This document shows, piece after piece, positions 54,071 through 64,000 of a DNA stretch of 64,000 bases (the stretch's first letter is position 1; each line of letters starts with the position of its first letter). The notes beneath the pieces were generated by a model. The model was not told the DNA's origin. It searched no databases and worked only from the letters and a program-made list of their open reading frames with translations. The stretch is from Parelaphostrongylus tenuis (taxonomy: Eukaryota; Nematoda; Chromadorea; Rhabditida; Metastrongylidae), in the NCBI GenBank assembly GCA_019055375.1, contig JAHQIW010005995.1:45908-109907 (forward strand), given 5' to 3'. A program made the position numbers and the translations under genes.

Positions 54071-54711
54071 ATTGTATTAGATGGATTATATTTCATCATT
54101 GAGAAATTTGAGTCAAGCTGTATTTCTTTCGCTATAATGATTAATGGGAGTGGAATGAACACGGATACGATACAAATTTGACGGCATAAAATATGAACTA
54201 TTACAACAGGCTAATTTTAATGCCTTACAGCTTTCTCGATAACTTCTGGCTGTTTATGAGATTGGTAGAATAATGTAATCCTTTGCTGACTAGATGGATG
54301 CATAATCTAAGAAAAATTTAGCACTTATAATTCAACTGATTCCTTCATTTTTTGAGATCGAAAAGAAAATCATAGCTTTGATCTATACAAGCAAAAAAAA
54401 CTTTTCATCATGTTGGAAAGATTTCTAAACAAAAGCAATTCAAGTATAGATTTGGGAATATTTCCACTAAAGTAAAATTTATCGAAGAACAGGAATCATC
54501 GTCAAAAGATCGTGCAACGATAGCGATATTAGCATTAAGCAGGCTTGGAAAATATCATCAAGCAGAAAAACGATTCACAACCGCAAAACGGGCGAAGCAG
54601 ATAACCTAGACGACCGACAATAAAATATGTCTATCAACAACTAACAGGTTTTTAGATGATTTAAAATCATGTATTTTTTTAGCCTGAAACTAAGAAATTA
54701 AATCACGCACT

Positions 54712-55297
54712 ACTAGGTAGAGGAAAAAATTTCCTTAACACCCGCTGACTATTCGAATTTTATACATAAATTAGATTAAAAACAACAATAATTATTCTTC
54801 GAAAGAAAGACCGTCATATCCACAATCTTCTGCCAACAATCTGCAATCTTCTCGGTCTGCTGAAAATCGTTATACCCTGGGTTTTGAATCAAAAAACTTC
54901 TGACAAACCTCTCGACTTGATCAAATGTTTCGAATCGGCGTGCGGGCAGGAATTGCTCCATTGGCAGAAAAGACCATAATCAGACGGCGCAGCATCTGGA
55001 CTGTGTGCTGGGTGTGGCAAGACCTGGACTCCCTTCAGTTCATCAAACTTATCCTTACTATTCCTTGCGATGTGAGGTTTGGCTTTGTGTTGCTGAAGGA
55101 GCGCGAGCTCCCACGAATCAATGTTTGGTACATTCCCTTAACGCACCGTGGACTCGGTCCAGCTGGATTATCTATCTTCCTTTCTTATGGAAATATTCCT
55201 GACATATTTGCATAATTTTTACAGTAACCGATATAAGAGACAGGCATAAAACTCCAGTTTTTCGCGAGTGTTAAGGAGTTTTTTACTTAACCTGGTA
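54712..55297 (-). mobile_element. Short mariner derivative with terminal inverted repeats (copy 2)
   Basis: Ends ACTAGGTAGAGGAAAAAATT and (complement) ACCAGGTTAAGTAAAAAACT, both followed by TCCTTAACAC. The minus strand carries FETFDQVERFVRSFLIQNPG then EKIADCWQKIVD, the C-terminal tail of a mariner transposase. Same family and size as the copy at 18950. Confidence 0.75.
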
Positions 55298-55299
55298 TT

Positions 55300-56130
55300 T
55301 CCATACTAGCCATTAATTGAACGAGATATCGTGGTCGGCACCGCTTAAACTACCCAACCGCGCTGTTATGCACTACAAGCTCACTCAAAACGAGGACTAC
55401 CGTCCGCTAAAGACACCATAAAACTTGCCCTCCGTTGAAACCAGAGTAGTTTAGAACGGGGGTAACCAGCACAAGAGTAGCGAGGAGCATGAAAATCTTC
55501 AAGTCAGAAATGAATTTATTGCCGTAAACAATGCTTATTTTCTGTCATACAAATAATCCATTTACTTTCTAGTAGAATCCTGGCATTTAAGATGATACAC
55601 ATAAACTGATCATTTGGATTACGTCAGAAAACGAAAGAGCCTAAAACAACACAAAGGAAGAACCTTCATACTAAAACAATAACATTGGAGAATATCCACT
55701 TCGTTTTGACTTCAATTAAAGCATTTTTGCCTTAAACACAACTGCGTAGTTTTGCTGATATTCCGGGATGATTCTTCAGTTTTGTTAATCATAGCAAAAA
55801 GTATAAAAAAATTATTTCAACTGAAAGTATTTATGAGAAAGTTGAAAACACTAATATCCTGTTTTTTCTTCAAGCTTCTGCAGCTTATTAATAGTCAAGG
55901 TTAGGCCATTTAAGCATTTTCTATTGGGTCGTTCCACAGGTTTTGGCAATATAGGAATAATGACCAAATTTATATAGTCAAAGTAATTAGAATTGAACAC
56001 AATTTTGATATCGTTCAATTGTCCATTTTTTGTGAACATTTTGGTATAAAACTTGCCTATACTTGGTCTCAAGATGGAACTGTCTCGTGAGCGAAATTGC
56101 TTGCTATATGCACCAATGGCGCTCGAAAGA
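55300..56130. other. Upstream sequence, no feature seen
   Basis: Searched for the missing first part of CH1 on the minus strand; none found. The frame at 55851-56072 is not recognised. Confidence 0.35.
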
Positions 56131-56134
56131 AAAT

Positions 56135-56310
56135 GCTAGTGAAGCGGCGCGCAAGATTAATGGATATTCCTGTGGAACGGCCCAAGAGCGGCTTATGCTC
56201 CAGACCTTTTCTCACAGCTTTTAAACTTAGTGAAACTTCCTCAGCCGTTCTGCAGGCCGTATCATCGCTTTAAGCTCCATTAATCTTGTGCACGCTTCAC
56301 TATTATCATG
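56135..56310. repeat. Short inverted-repeat element
   Basis: Ends AGTGAAGCGGCGCGCAAGAT TAATGGA and (complement) AGTGAAGCGTGCACAAGATT AATGGA; internal GGAACGGCCCAAGAGCGGC. MITE-like, about 170 bp. Confidence 0.65.
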
Positions 56311-58379
56311 TCGGGTCATTCGTGCATAAATGGCAAGCGAATTTGTTCCCAAGAATCTCTACCTCAAAGACAAGTAGAGGCAAGTCGTATATCAAACAAT
56401 GTTCACAAGAAAATGCGCAATTAACGACACCAAAAGTTCATGGTTTTGTTCACTTCTGACTGATAAATCTCGTGTTTATTAGTTTAGTGCTAAGACTTAT
56501 GGAACTACCCATTGCTTCATCTGTCAAACTAACCATGAAAAAACTTTGAAAAAAAAAGTTGTGGAAATTTTTTAGTGACAGTAAAAATCCGCCTTACAAG
56601 ATATATCAATTCCAATTTATTCTTCGTTACACACGCTTTTCTCCATTATTATCACCCATGCGATAGACTTATCGGCGAAGGACTTAGCACTCTCCGCAAG
56701 CATTCCATCGTCCGACTCACACCTATTCTTCTCTTACTGGATATCGCATTGTCTCCATCTGACATATTATAGTTTTAATGTCATTGTGATGTCCCCCCCC
56801 TAGACTCATGGTCACATACTTAGATCTTCATATTCTTAATGAGTTTAGATCAATCAATCACTGTTGCTATGTCTCCTCGAGTCGCTTCATGAGAAAGGTA
56901 TGTGTTTAAAAACGCCGTCAATATCCTCGATCTTCTCTGAGGGTTTGAACGCCCCCCCCCCAATGAGACAGCCTTTGTCGGGCCACCATATCCAACACTC
57001 ATTGATAAAAACATATAAAAATTACGATGGAAAATATCACATTAGTCTTGAAAACGTTCTATCGATCGATTTCGTCACTGACTATTTGTGTTGATTGAGT
57101 ACTTTAAAACAAACAGATTGCCCGACTGTTTTGATCGACTTTATTATACTAAGTTTAGAAGATAATTTCCTGACATTTTGAGAAGCTGTATGACTAATAT
57201 TGCTTTTCTTTGCGGATAAAGAATTAGGATGTTCGAATTATCATCATTTGAGGATTACCATAACAAAACCCACGGCCTCCCCTCCCCCCCTCCCCCCCCT
57301 TTAAGAGCTCGGATTGAGGCTTTTGTTGCACGCCCCCCCCAGAAAATTTGTCGTTTTGCAATGAAAATCACCCAAAAAACCCCATCTGGATTTGTTGGGG
57401 GGGGTAAATTTCAAGAAGATACTCATTTCAATGGTCATTTCAACTAAAATTGCTCTCATGGACCACTTCCCCTAGAGGGCCAGCGAACCTCCCTCCCCTC
57501 CCCCCCCTCCCCCACCAATTTCCATATCTAAGAACGGTGTTAGGGGGGAAAACTCCCCCACACCCCCCCCCATCGTGCGCCCCACTTTCTAGAGCGTAGT
57601 GAACGCAGCTCCATCTTCTCACACTGATAGTCAGTAGTTTGAGAAAAAAAAAAGTCAATTTGGAAACACACATGAATAAGGCTAGTTTTAATGAAATCCA
57701 AAAGATTATATTAACTGTTAAAAAATAATTAGATAGGAAAACAAAAAGAGGGACACAATCAAATAACTAAAAACATCATTTTATTAAAAATCAATAAGAA
57801 TGCAAAGAAATAGCAGTCTTAGGAGTAAGAGGAGAAAGGGTTAAAGTAGAAATGTTACTTTGAAAATCTTTACTATACTTTTTATACTCTGTGTCGGCAC
57901 ATGCACAAATGTATACTGAACAAGATTTTCTCCAAAAAGTTTCCTACGAATAAAACATAGCCCCTCCTCCAGAGAAGAAAGACAATGTTTTTGAGCTTCC
58001 TACCACTTTTTTTTTTTTTCACCCCCCACCCCCCGGACCCCAGAGAACGTAGAATATAGACATTTTTTTTTTTTTTACAATCCGAAAAACATCTCCCACC
58101 AATGTGCCTGTGGAATATCGAAGCAATCAAACACGTCTCAGAGATTTTTTAGATCGCAATTAGGTCGGAAAATCCTTGAGTGGTCTTTGTAAAGCCTAAT
58201 AATGAGTTGCCCCATCGTTATGTAGACACTTTTCCTGGCTTCATACCTATCATTGACAAAGCACCAATTTTCAAACTTGAGCATTATTATACACTCGTCA
58301 TAGTATCGTTATTGTTTGTTCTTGTTGTAATTTAAATAAGTGGTTATTATTCAGTGTTTCTGTGCAGAGAAGATTCCCT

Positions 58380-58959
58380 ATGGGTGGCCACCAGCAGAAT
58401 AATCACTCCCTAGATTCTTCTACCGGATCTAAAATGTCCATGGAGCATTTGTACTTTCTTTCTCGGCAACTTATATACAAAGTATACAGCATCGGGTAAG
58501 TAATTTACTGCTATCCAAAACGTTTTCATCTGAGGAAGGCTGGGAACGAGAGGAAAAATTGCACCCGGTAAATGAGCCTCACCAGACGACACATCTAGTC
58601 TACTTATACGAACAGTAATCTATTTATGCAAAATAAAAATTCAGGGAACCTGAGTTTCACAGTTCAAAGTTTCACCCCCCCCCAACGACGGGGAGAAGCG
58701 TGTACACACCGCGACTGGGGGTCAAAGATACACACATCTGGCAGGTAGAGTAGAAGCGCCTAAGATCGTAGAATCCTTACAGTAAGCGATGCGAACATCG
58801 ATAGAAAGGAAACCCAACAGCACATTGTCAAGAGACAGAGAATTGCTGGTGAGTATGTCGACCCCCCGTCGCCCCCCACACACAAGGTTCAAAAGTCTTA
58901 AAACAGTCAAAACCGTCTTCATACGAACGAACCATCACATCCACCCGGTTGTCTCTGAG
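58380..58959 (+). CDS. Possible 5' exons of an unidentified plus-strand gene
   Basis: Not recognised. ATG at 58380 opens a 38-codon exon (MGGHQQNNHSLDSSTGSKMS, then MEHLYFLSRQLIYKVYSIG) ending at a strong GTAAGT donor at 58496; TTATTATTCAG and TTTCTGTGCAG just upstream could be cis- or trans-splice acceptors. A candidate second exon at 58787-58848 continues in phase as DANIDRKETQQHIVKRQRIA to a GTGAGT donor, and a third at 58907-58959 adds KTVFIRTNHHIHPVVSE. The first exon looks real; the others sit in homopolymer-rich, possibly error-prone sequence. No domain is recognised. It runs opposite to and upstream of the dystrophin gene. Confidence 0.33.
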
Positions 58960-59925
58960 GTTTGTCTCTAACTTCTATCGTCAACGCGTCTTCGACGTTT
59001 CCAGTCCCGGGCCACCCCACCTCGTCGACGCATAGGGCACCGATTTCGCAAGGTCCGCTCGCTATATCCGTGGCCGATTTACGTACTCAAACACACCAAG
59101 GCCGAAGTAATACAAAGGGATATCAACCTCAAGAGTACAATACCAGCAAAAAGCACACTCTAGAAAAACTAGGCAAGAGACCTACTCGAAAACGCACCCG
59201 GCCCAGCAAAAAGCCGCATACGATCAAACTCGCTCGCCGGCGGAACCTCCGCACCCCAATATCACTTCCAAAAACGTGAACGTTCTCGGAACGGCTCGAG
59301 CGGCATCTCACTATTAACGTTGACTAAAACAACAATCACTCGGATGAAGAAAAAAAAGAAATAGGAGCAGAGAGGTAGGATGGAGGACGATTGAAAACGT
59401 TGCAGCATGGAGGCCAGATAAAGGGATGGAGGAGAAATAACAAGGAAGAAAAGGCCCCCCCACAGAGCGGGAAACGATCGGGGGGATAAGGCTATGTCCT
59501 TTGGGCAAGGAAACGATGAGGGAAAAACGTGGAGGGCAGAAACGATAAGAGGCGACAGAGGGTAGGAGCAGCTGCAGGCGTCACCCCCGGACAGAAGCAG
59601 AAGAGCAGGCGTAAATAGAAGGAAAAAACCGGGAAGGCTAGGGACGGGAAAGGTTGAAAATGAAATGAAAAATTAGGGGGGAATAAAAAGGGAAAGGTAC
59701 CAATATTGACTAGGCAGCGTAAGCTCCCGGCTATGCAGTTTGTTGAAAAATTAGGCTGCGAATGCCCCCCACTGTAATAGGTGACCAGACACACACACCC
59801 AAACATCGTCCAAAACAATCACGGCCAACAAAAAGTCCACAAGGACGAAGAGATTAAACCACAGTTAATACCACCCACCCCCGTGACCATAGAACGAATT
59901 TTTTTTGCTCCGTGCCAAACGCGCG

Positions 59926-60000
59926 TCCCCCTCCCCCCCTCTCCTAACCCCCCCCCCCCTACCCCCCCCCCCCCCCCCCCCCCCCTCTCCCCCCCCCAAC
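59926..60000. repeat. Poly-C block, G-quadruplex-capable on minus strand
   Basis: Several long C runs separated by one or two bases; the minus strand has at least five G runs of seven or more. Open frames rich in Pro or Gly across it are artefacts of this composition. Confidence 0.8.
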
Positions 60001-61109
60001 TCCTTTGCCACCTCAACCCATCCCCTCCCACGAACACCCCACAACACACCCCAACCCCAACATCCAACAAGCGCACTCCCCCCATGGCTGACGAAATAGT
60101 AGGCCACCCCCCAACAGAGCAATACCAATATCTCTCCCCCCACCAACAGCGGTGAAAAAATGATAAGCAGAATGACTATTAGACAATCGCACGACACACC
60201 TAGAAAAGGGCAAAATAACAATGACCCCCACACCCCCCCCCCATCGACTCACCTCCCGACCCAATGGACGCTAACACTGAAGACTAACCAAAGGACCCCC
60301 CTAGATGGGCACCCCGCAGCTTTTCTGGCGCTATAAAGGACTACTCCTGAACCGATCAAGAGTACTATGTTACGAAGGCCCGCCCAGGCACAACTTGTGA
60401 ATGTTAGTTCCTGCAGTAACAAAACAAAAAAAATCCAAACAATTCACTTTTCTGATCCGAGGATTCCCCTAACCCGGATCATCTATAAACGGGTACTACT
60501 ACGATAGGTCGCCTTATTAGCATCGGATGTGAAATTAAGATTTTCGTTTGCAATTGAAAAATCATAATCTTATGATGAATAAGATGTCGCGTGCGGACAT
60601 ATTAACCTCCAAAAATGTCGGGACCCCTCCCCGTAATCCTACCGTATGAGCTGTCCCACCGCATCACTTTTACCCCCTATCACACACCCAAATCACCCCC
60701 CCCCTCCCAGTGTCGCATTGAGATCAGGTTTACTCCAGTAACACAGCACCCGAAAAGCACATTTCACAAAACCGTTAGTTAAACTTCGAGTAATTGTCGG
60801 CACGATTCAAATTTGAGCCCCCGCTGCATCTTCAGGAAAAACAACTCCCCAAAAAGAAGGGTATGATATTTCGCGATTACCAGCCCAGAGCGATCCGTGA
60901 CCCCCCCCACCAGTGAACAAACACTGCTTATTCAATGGTATTCTTCACGTAATGGCAGGTTCCGTAAGAACGTGTCTGCGCCTACTCTACTTCGGGTGCG
61001 GGTTGGGTTCCCCGACACGCTTCGACCCACCCCCCCCCCCCCCCGCAGGTCAGTCTAAATAAAAGACGATCCACCCGCGTCTGCCCAACTGAGACGTTCT
61101 ACAAAGGAC

Positions 61110-61235
61110 TCGAAACAGAGCTGTAAAGTGCCCATAACAGGCCACATGCATGACTCAGAAATAAATAAAGGAATATTAAAATTCCAGGCCGAAGATGCCG
61201 TCGTTGAAAAACACGTCCCGAAACGACAAGTTTGA
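61110..61235. repeat. Dispersed repeat, family M (copy 2)
   Basis: GTAAAGTGCCCATAACAGGC then CACATGCATGACTCAGAAATAA matches the copy at about 22480 with many substitutions and small indels. It ties the terminal block to the same genome. Confidence 0.4.
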
Positions 61236-64000
61236 TACAGTTTGGCCAAACTAATAGTTCTTAGGGCTCAGACAAAGTGTACGGAAAGGCTGTTGAAAGG
61301 CGCACTAGGACCTCCACAAAAATTGAGTTTAACATCATCCATAGCAATTACAACTGGGACATCACAGTGTATTGACTAACACTAAAATACTAATTTCACA
61401 ATGTCAATGACTCTTTTACGCCCCCCCCCGGCGTAACCGACAAGGGGAATCGTTGACAATGCCATGAATAACATTATTGCCAAGGAACCCCTATACTATA
61501 TTCATGGTTGTAAGTTGTAGCCGAAACTCTATAGTTCCCCGGAAACTACTACCCCCCACTTAAGACGTTGTTTTCCACCCCCACCACCACACCGCGCTTA
61601 CATCGACATCCTGATCTCGTGTCACACGCACGTGAAAGGGCTGTTGTAATCATCAAGTTTGCACCTGTGATCGACATACTAAGTGACTACCACGACTTTA
61701 GTGGAGCCCGTCAGCCACCTGATGCCTTCAGAATTAACTAGCTAGTGATAGTAGTCATGTCAAGACCCGTGTCGATGATTTCAAATTCTTGAACCAAGAA
61801 GCAAAAACTAAGACACACACTCCTTCACACGCAGCTGTTTGTTGCAAAAAACACCTCGTCGGATGATCTGAGGAGAGTTGTGAAGGTCTGCCTCCCCCGC
61901 GGGACTGTAAACGTTACTCGCCGCCGGACCCCATAGTCCCCCTGTCACAACGCCCCCACTATCCGCTCAACAGAATAGGCCACCGCGCCGGACACCGGCT
62001 AAACCCTCACGTATAATACACAAACTTGGATATAACTCACCCCTGCGTTCAGAAAATCTACCATAGGGATCCCTTTCTGTAAAAATATTTGATTGAACCG
62101 CTGTCAAAATACTTGTCTAAGATGTGCCGTTTTACGAACGACATCACTCGCACTATTTTGTAAGGGGCATAATCTAACGGAACTATGGAAACTGTGTTCA
62201 CCTGTCCATTAATTGATCCTCGTCTGCTCTTCTCTCCCTTCGTTTTCATGACTGTATTCTTTGAGAGTTTTCCTTAGTCACAACGATGCAAATCATAAAA
62301 ATATAAGTTTCTGAGATTATCATGAGGTATTCCAATTGGGCACTCATATACAACCGAGTGCGAAACCACCCGTAATTTGGGTATTACAGCCCGTCGTCAG
62401 TTGCAAGCATGTGCTCTGGATGACACACCAAAACCACCCCCCCCCACCCCACCACTGAGGCCAAATAACTTGGAGAGAGAGCAAGACGTTCGCAACCCCC
62501 CTAAGGGTAAATGTCCAAAAAACACATACATAAAGGAACGAACCACGAACACTAATACCACTTGCCGCAGGTGGAGCCCCTGATTTGAACAGGATACACC
62601 GCTAGCAGCAGGGAGGATCGGCTTTAATTCACCCGATACGCGACACGCACACAAGATATTAGAAGACATAAACCCGGCAAATGGAATCCAGGTAAACCTG
62701 ATACGCACAGGACATAGTACTCGCAACACCGTTGAATCACCTACAAATCGCTAACACTCGACTACCCCGTCATATTCGATATGGTTCTGTGGAATGTTTC
62801 AATAGCTCACATGAACGGATATCCCAGTTTGATCTTGCTAACAAAAAAATAAGCAGCAAGCGCGAAAAGATGACGAAAACCGAAAGTTCTCCTAAACAAT
62901 CGAATTAAAAGTGTATTATAATAACATACCAGCCTTCCGACACAACAACTCGATGTCCCGCCTCCTAATCACTGCATGGCCGGTCCAGTCACCTGGAACC
63001 TGACAGAGGAATGTTAGCTCCGGCCCACCATGCGTTAGAGTGTGAAGCCGGAATGAGTGAATTTCCTACCACCTACGGCGCGAGGCCCTTCTATCCACTC
63101 CTGCTCTCCCAAGGTCGTAACGATGTCGTCAAGGATTACTTTGTGATCAGGAAAGAGAAGGTTAATCTTCCCGCGAAAGCGGACTGGTAGCGTAGCGCGC
63201 GACAAGAACCTAACTATCGCAGAGACGAAACGCCTCACCCGCGACAGGCAAAACACGTGTTCGAATGTATAATGTCCATCACGTACGCATGCACAGCCTC
63301 AAAAATACCAGCTCTGTCCTGCTATTGTCTACTACATATGCGGCTTCTTCGCGCTGTTTATAGGATCCACGGTTATCACAGTCTGAAATCTCATAAGGTC
63401 GCCCCGCCCTACCATCAACGCCGGCACACACAGAGCAGCCCCACACCTTGTGTCATGCTACGATGACTACGCGGTTGGGGGCAATTAGGACCAAAAAGTA
63501 GCCTGTAAACACAAACAGCCCCCACCACCAAAAACACCCGACACCGTGCTGTCAGAACAACTAGGTTAAAAAGAGCAAACAGATCTGTGTGAATATACCC
63601 AGGCCCCGACCGAGGATACCGACCATGTCGCGTCTACATAGCCGATATCACAGGGACGTCACATGGTTATGACAACCGTATCTACTAATCCATTCTTGAA
63701 TGAACAGGCCTTGAAGGCTCAGAGTGGTTATAAAGCTGATTCACTAAGTCACGCATGGAGATGCCACTCGTATCTCCCCCAGGCAGCTAGACTTGCCGAA
63801 GAAGCTGGAAGTTACCACACCCACACGTCTAAATAACCATAGGATAGATGCACCATCCCGCTCAATACCAAGAATGAAAAATTCGGTATCTCACCCAATC
63901 TCACTAAATTTTTTTGTAAGAAAAGGAAGCCAAATAACATCCTAATTTCCCCTCCGACTCTCCACGACATAAGGACCACCTCTTCCCCCCCCCGTGCGTA

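Larger units (their letters stand above)
56785..64000. other. Homopolymer-rich terminal block
   Basis: C runs of 7-10 recur (56788, 56951, 57281, 57333, 57555, 58675), with a very long C block at 59930-60000 and more to 63990. Base composition shifts between A/G-rich (59340-59700) and C/A-rich (59780-60300, 61000-64000). Few repeats of the left part are recognisable here, and those are altered. Either unpolished long-read sequence or a true low-complexity region; frames in it should not be trusted. Confidence 0.6.

Noticed and set aside
55851..56072. Minus-strand frame (...LTINKLQKLEEK) considered as an upstream dystrophin exon
   Set aside because: No CH-domain similarity and no clear splice sites.
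59781..60264. Pro-rich and Gly-rich open frames on both strands
   Set aside because: They come from C/G homopolymers, which lack stop codons by composition.
1..64000. Bacterial-type systems, CRISPR arrays, operons, telomere repeats
   Set aside because: None seen; intron-exon structure and repeats show a eukaryotic nuclear locus, and no TTAGGC array is present.

Overview
This is an animal (eukaryotic) genomic window, most likely from a strongylid nematode and possibly a hookworm. The evidence is small exons (37-338 nt) with TTTCAG-type acceptors and GTAAGT-type donors, AT-rich introns full of mariner relics, foldback elements and tRNA-derived SINEs, and one recognisable large gene. The species guess is weak: it rests on overall style and on a cecropia-group mariner of the kind reported from hookworms.

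The main feature is one gene on the minus strand covering about 52.3 kb (52719 down to 457) and running past my annotation at both ends. Eighteen exons can be placed by splice signals, unbroken reading phase and family similarity. Joined, they encode about 794 residues: the end of a first calponin-homology (CH) domain, a complete second CH domain split over three exons, a long glutamine/serine/asparagine-rich hinge, spectrin repeats resembling vertebrate dystrophin repeats 1, 2 and 3 in that order, a second hinge, and part of a fourth repeat. This is the N-terminal part of dystrophin (dys-1 in C. elegans). The start of CH1, the first half of repeat 4, and everything after it were not found.

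Layout: 0.4-3.6 kb repeat 4 part and hinge 2, with mariner relics and a foldback. 6.4-14 kb repeats 1-3 in nine exons. 14-17.3 kb a cecropia-type mariner, a SINE and a degenerate RTE-type LINE. 18.9-20.6 kb a mariner derivative beside the Q-rich hinge exon, then two small hinge exons. 20.6-48.4 kb mostly intron, holding only the last CH2 exon (26.1 kb) and many SINEs, mariners, foldbacks and AT microsatellites. 48.4-52.7 kb the remaining CH exons. 53-56.3 kb a tandem SINE pair, a mariner derivative and a short hairpin element.

From about 56.8 kb to the end the sequence changes: runs of C or G are frequent, strand composition is skewed and few repeats are recognisable. This may be an unpolished contig end or a true low-complexity block. 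Inside it lies a weak candidate for a plus-strand gene (58.38-58.96 kb). Nothing bacterial (operons, CRISPR, plasmid functions) was seen, and no intact tRNA or rRNA gene. Most of the DNA is intron and repeat; the short open frames in it are chance or belong to repeats.
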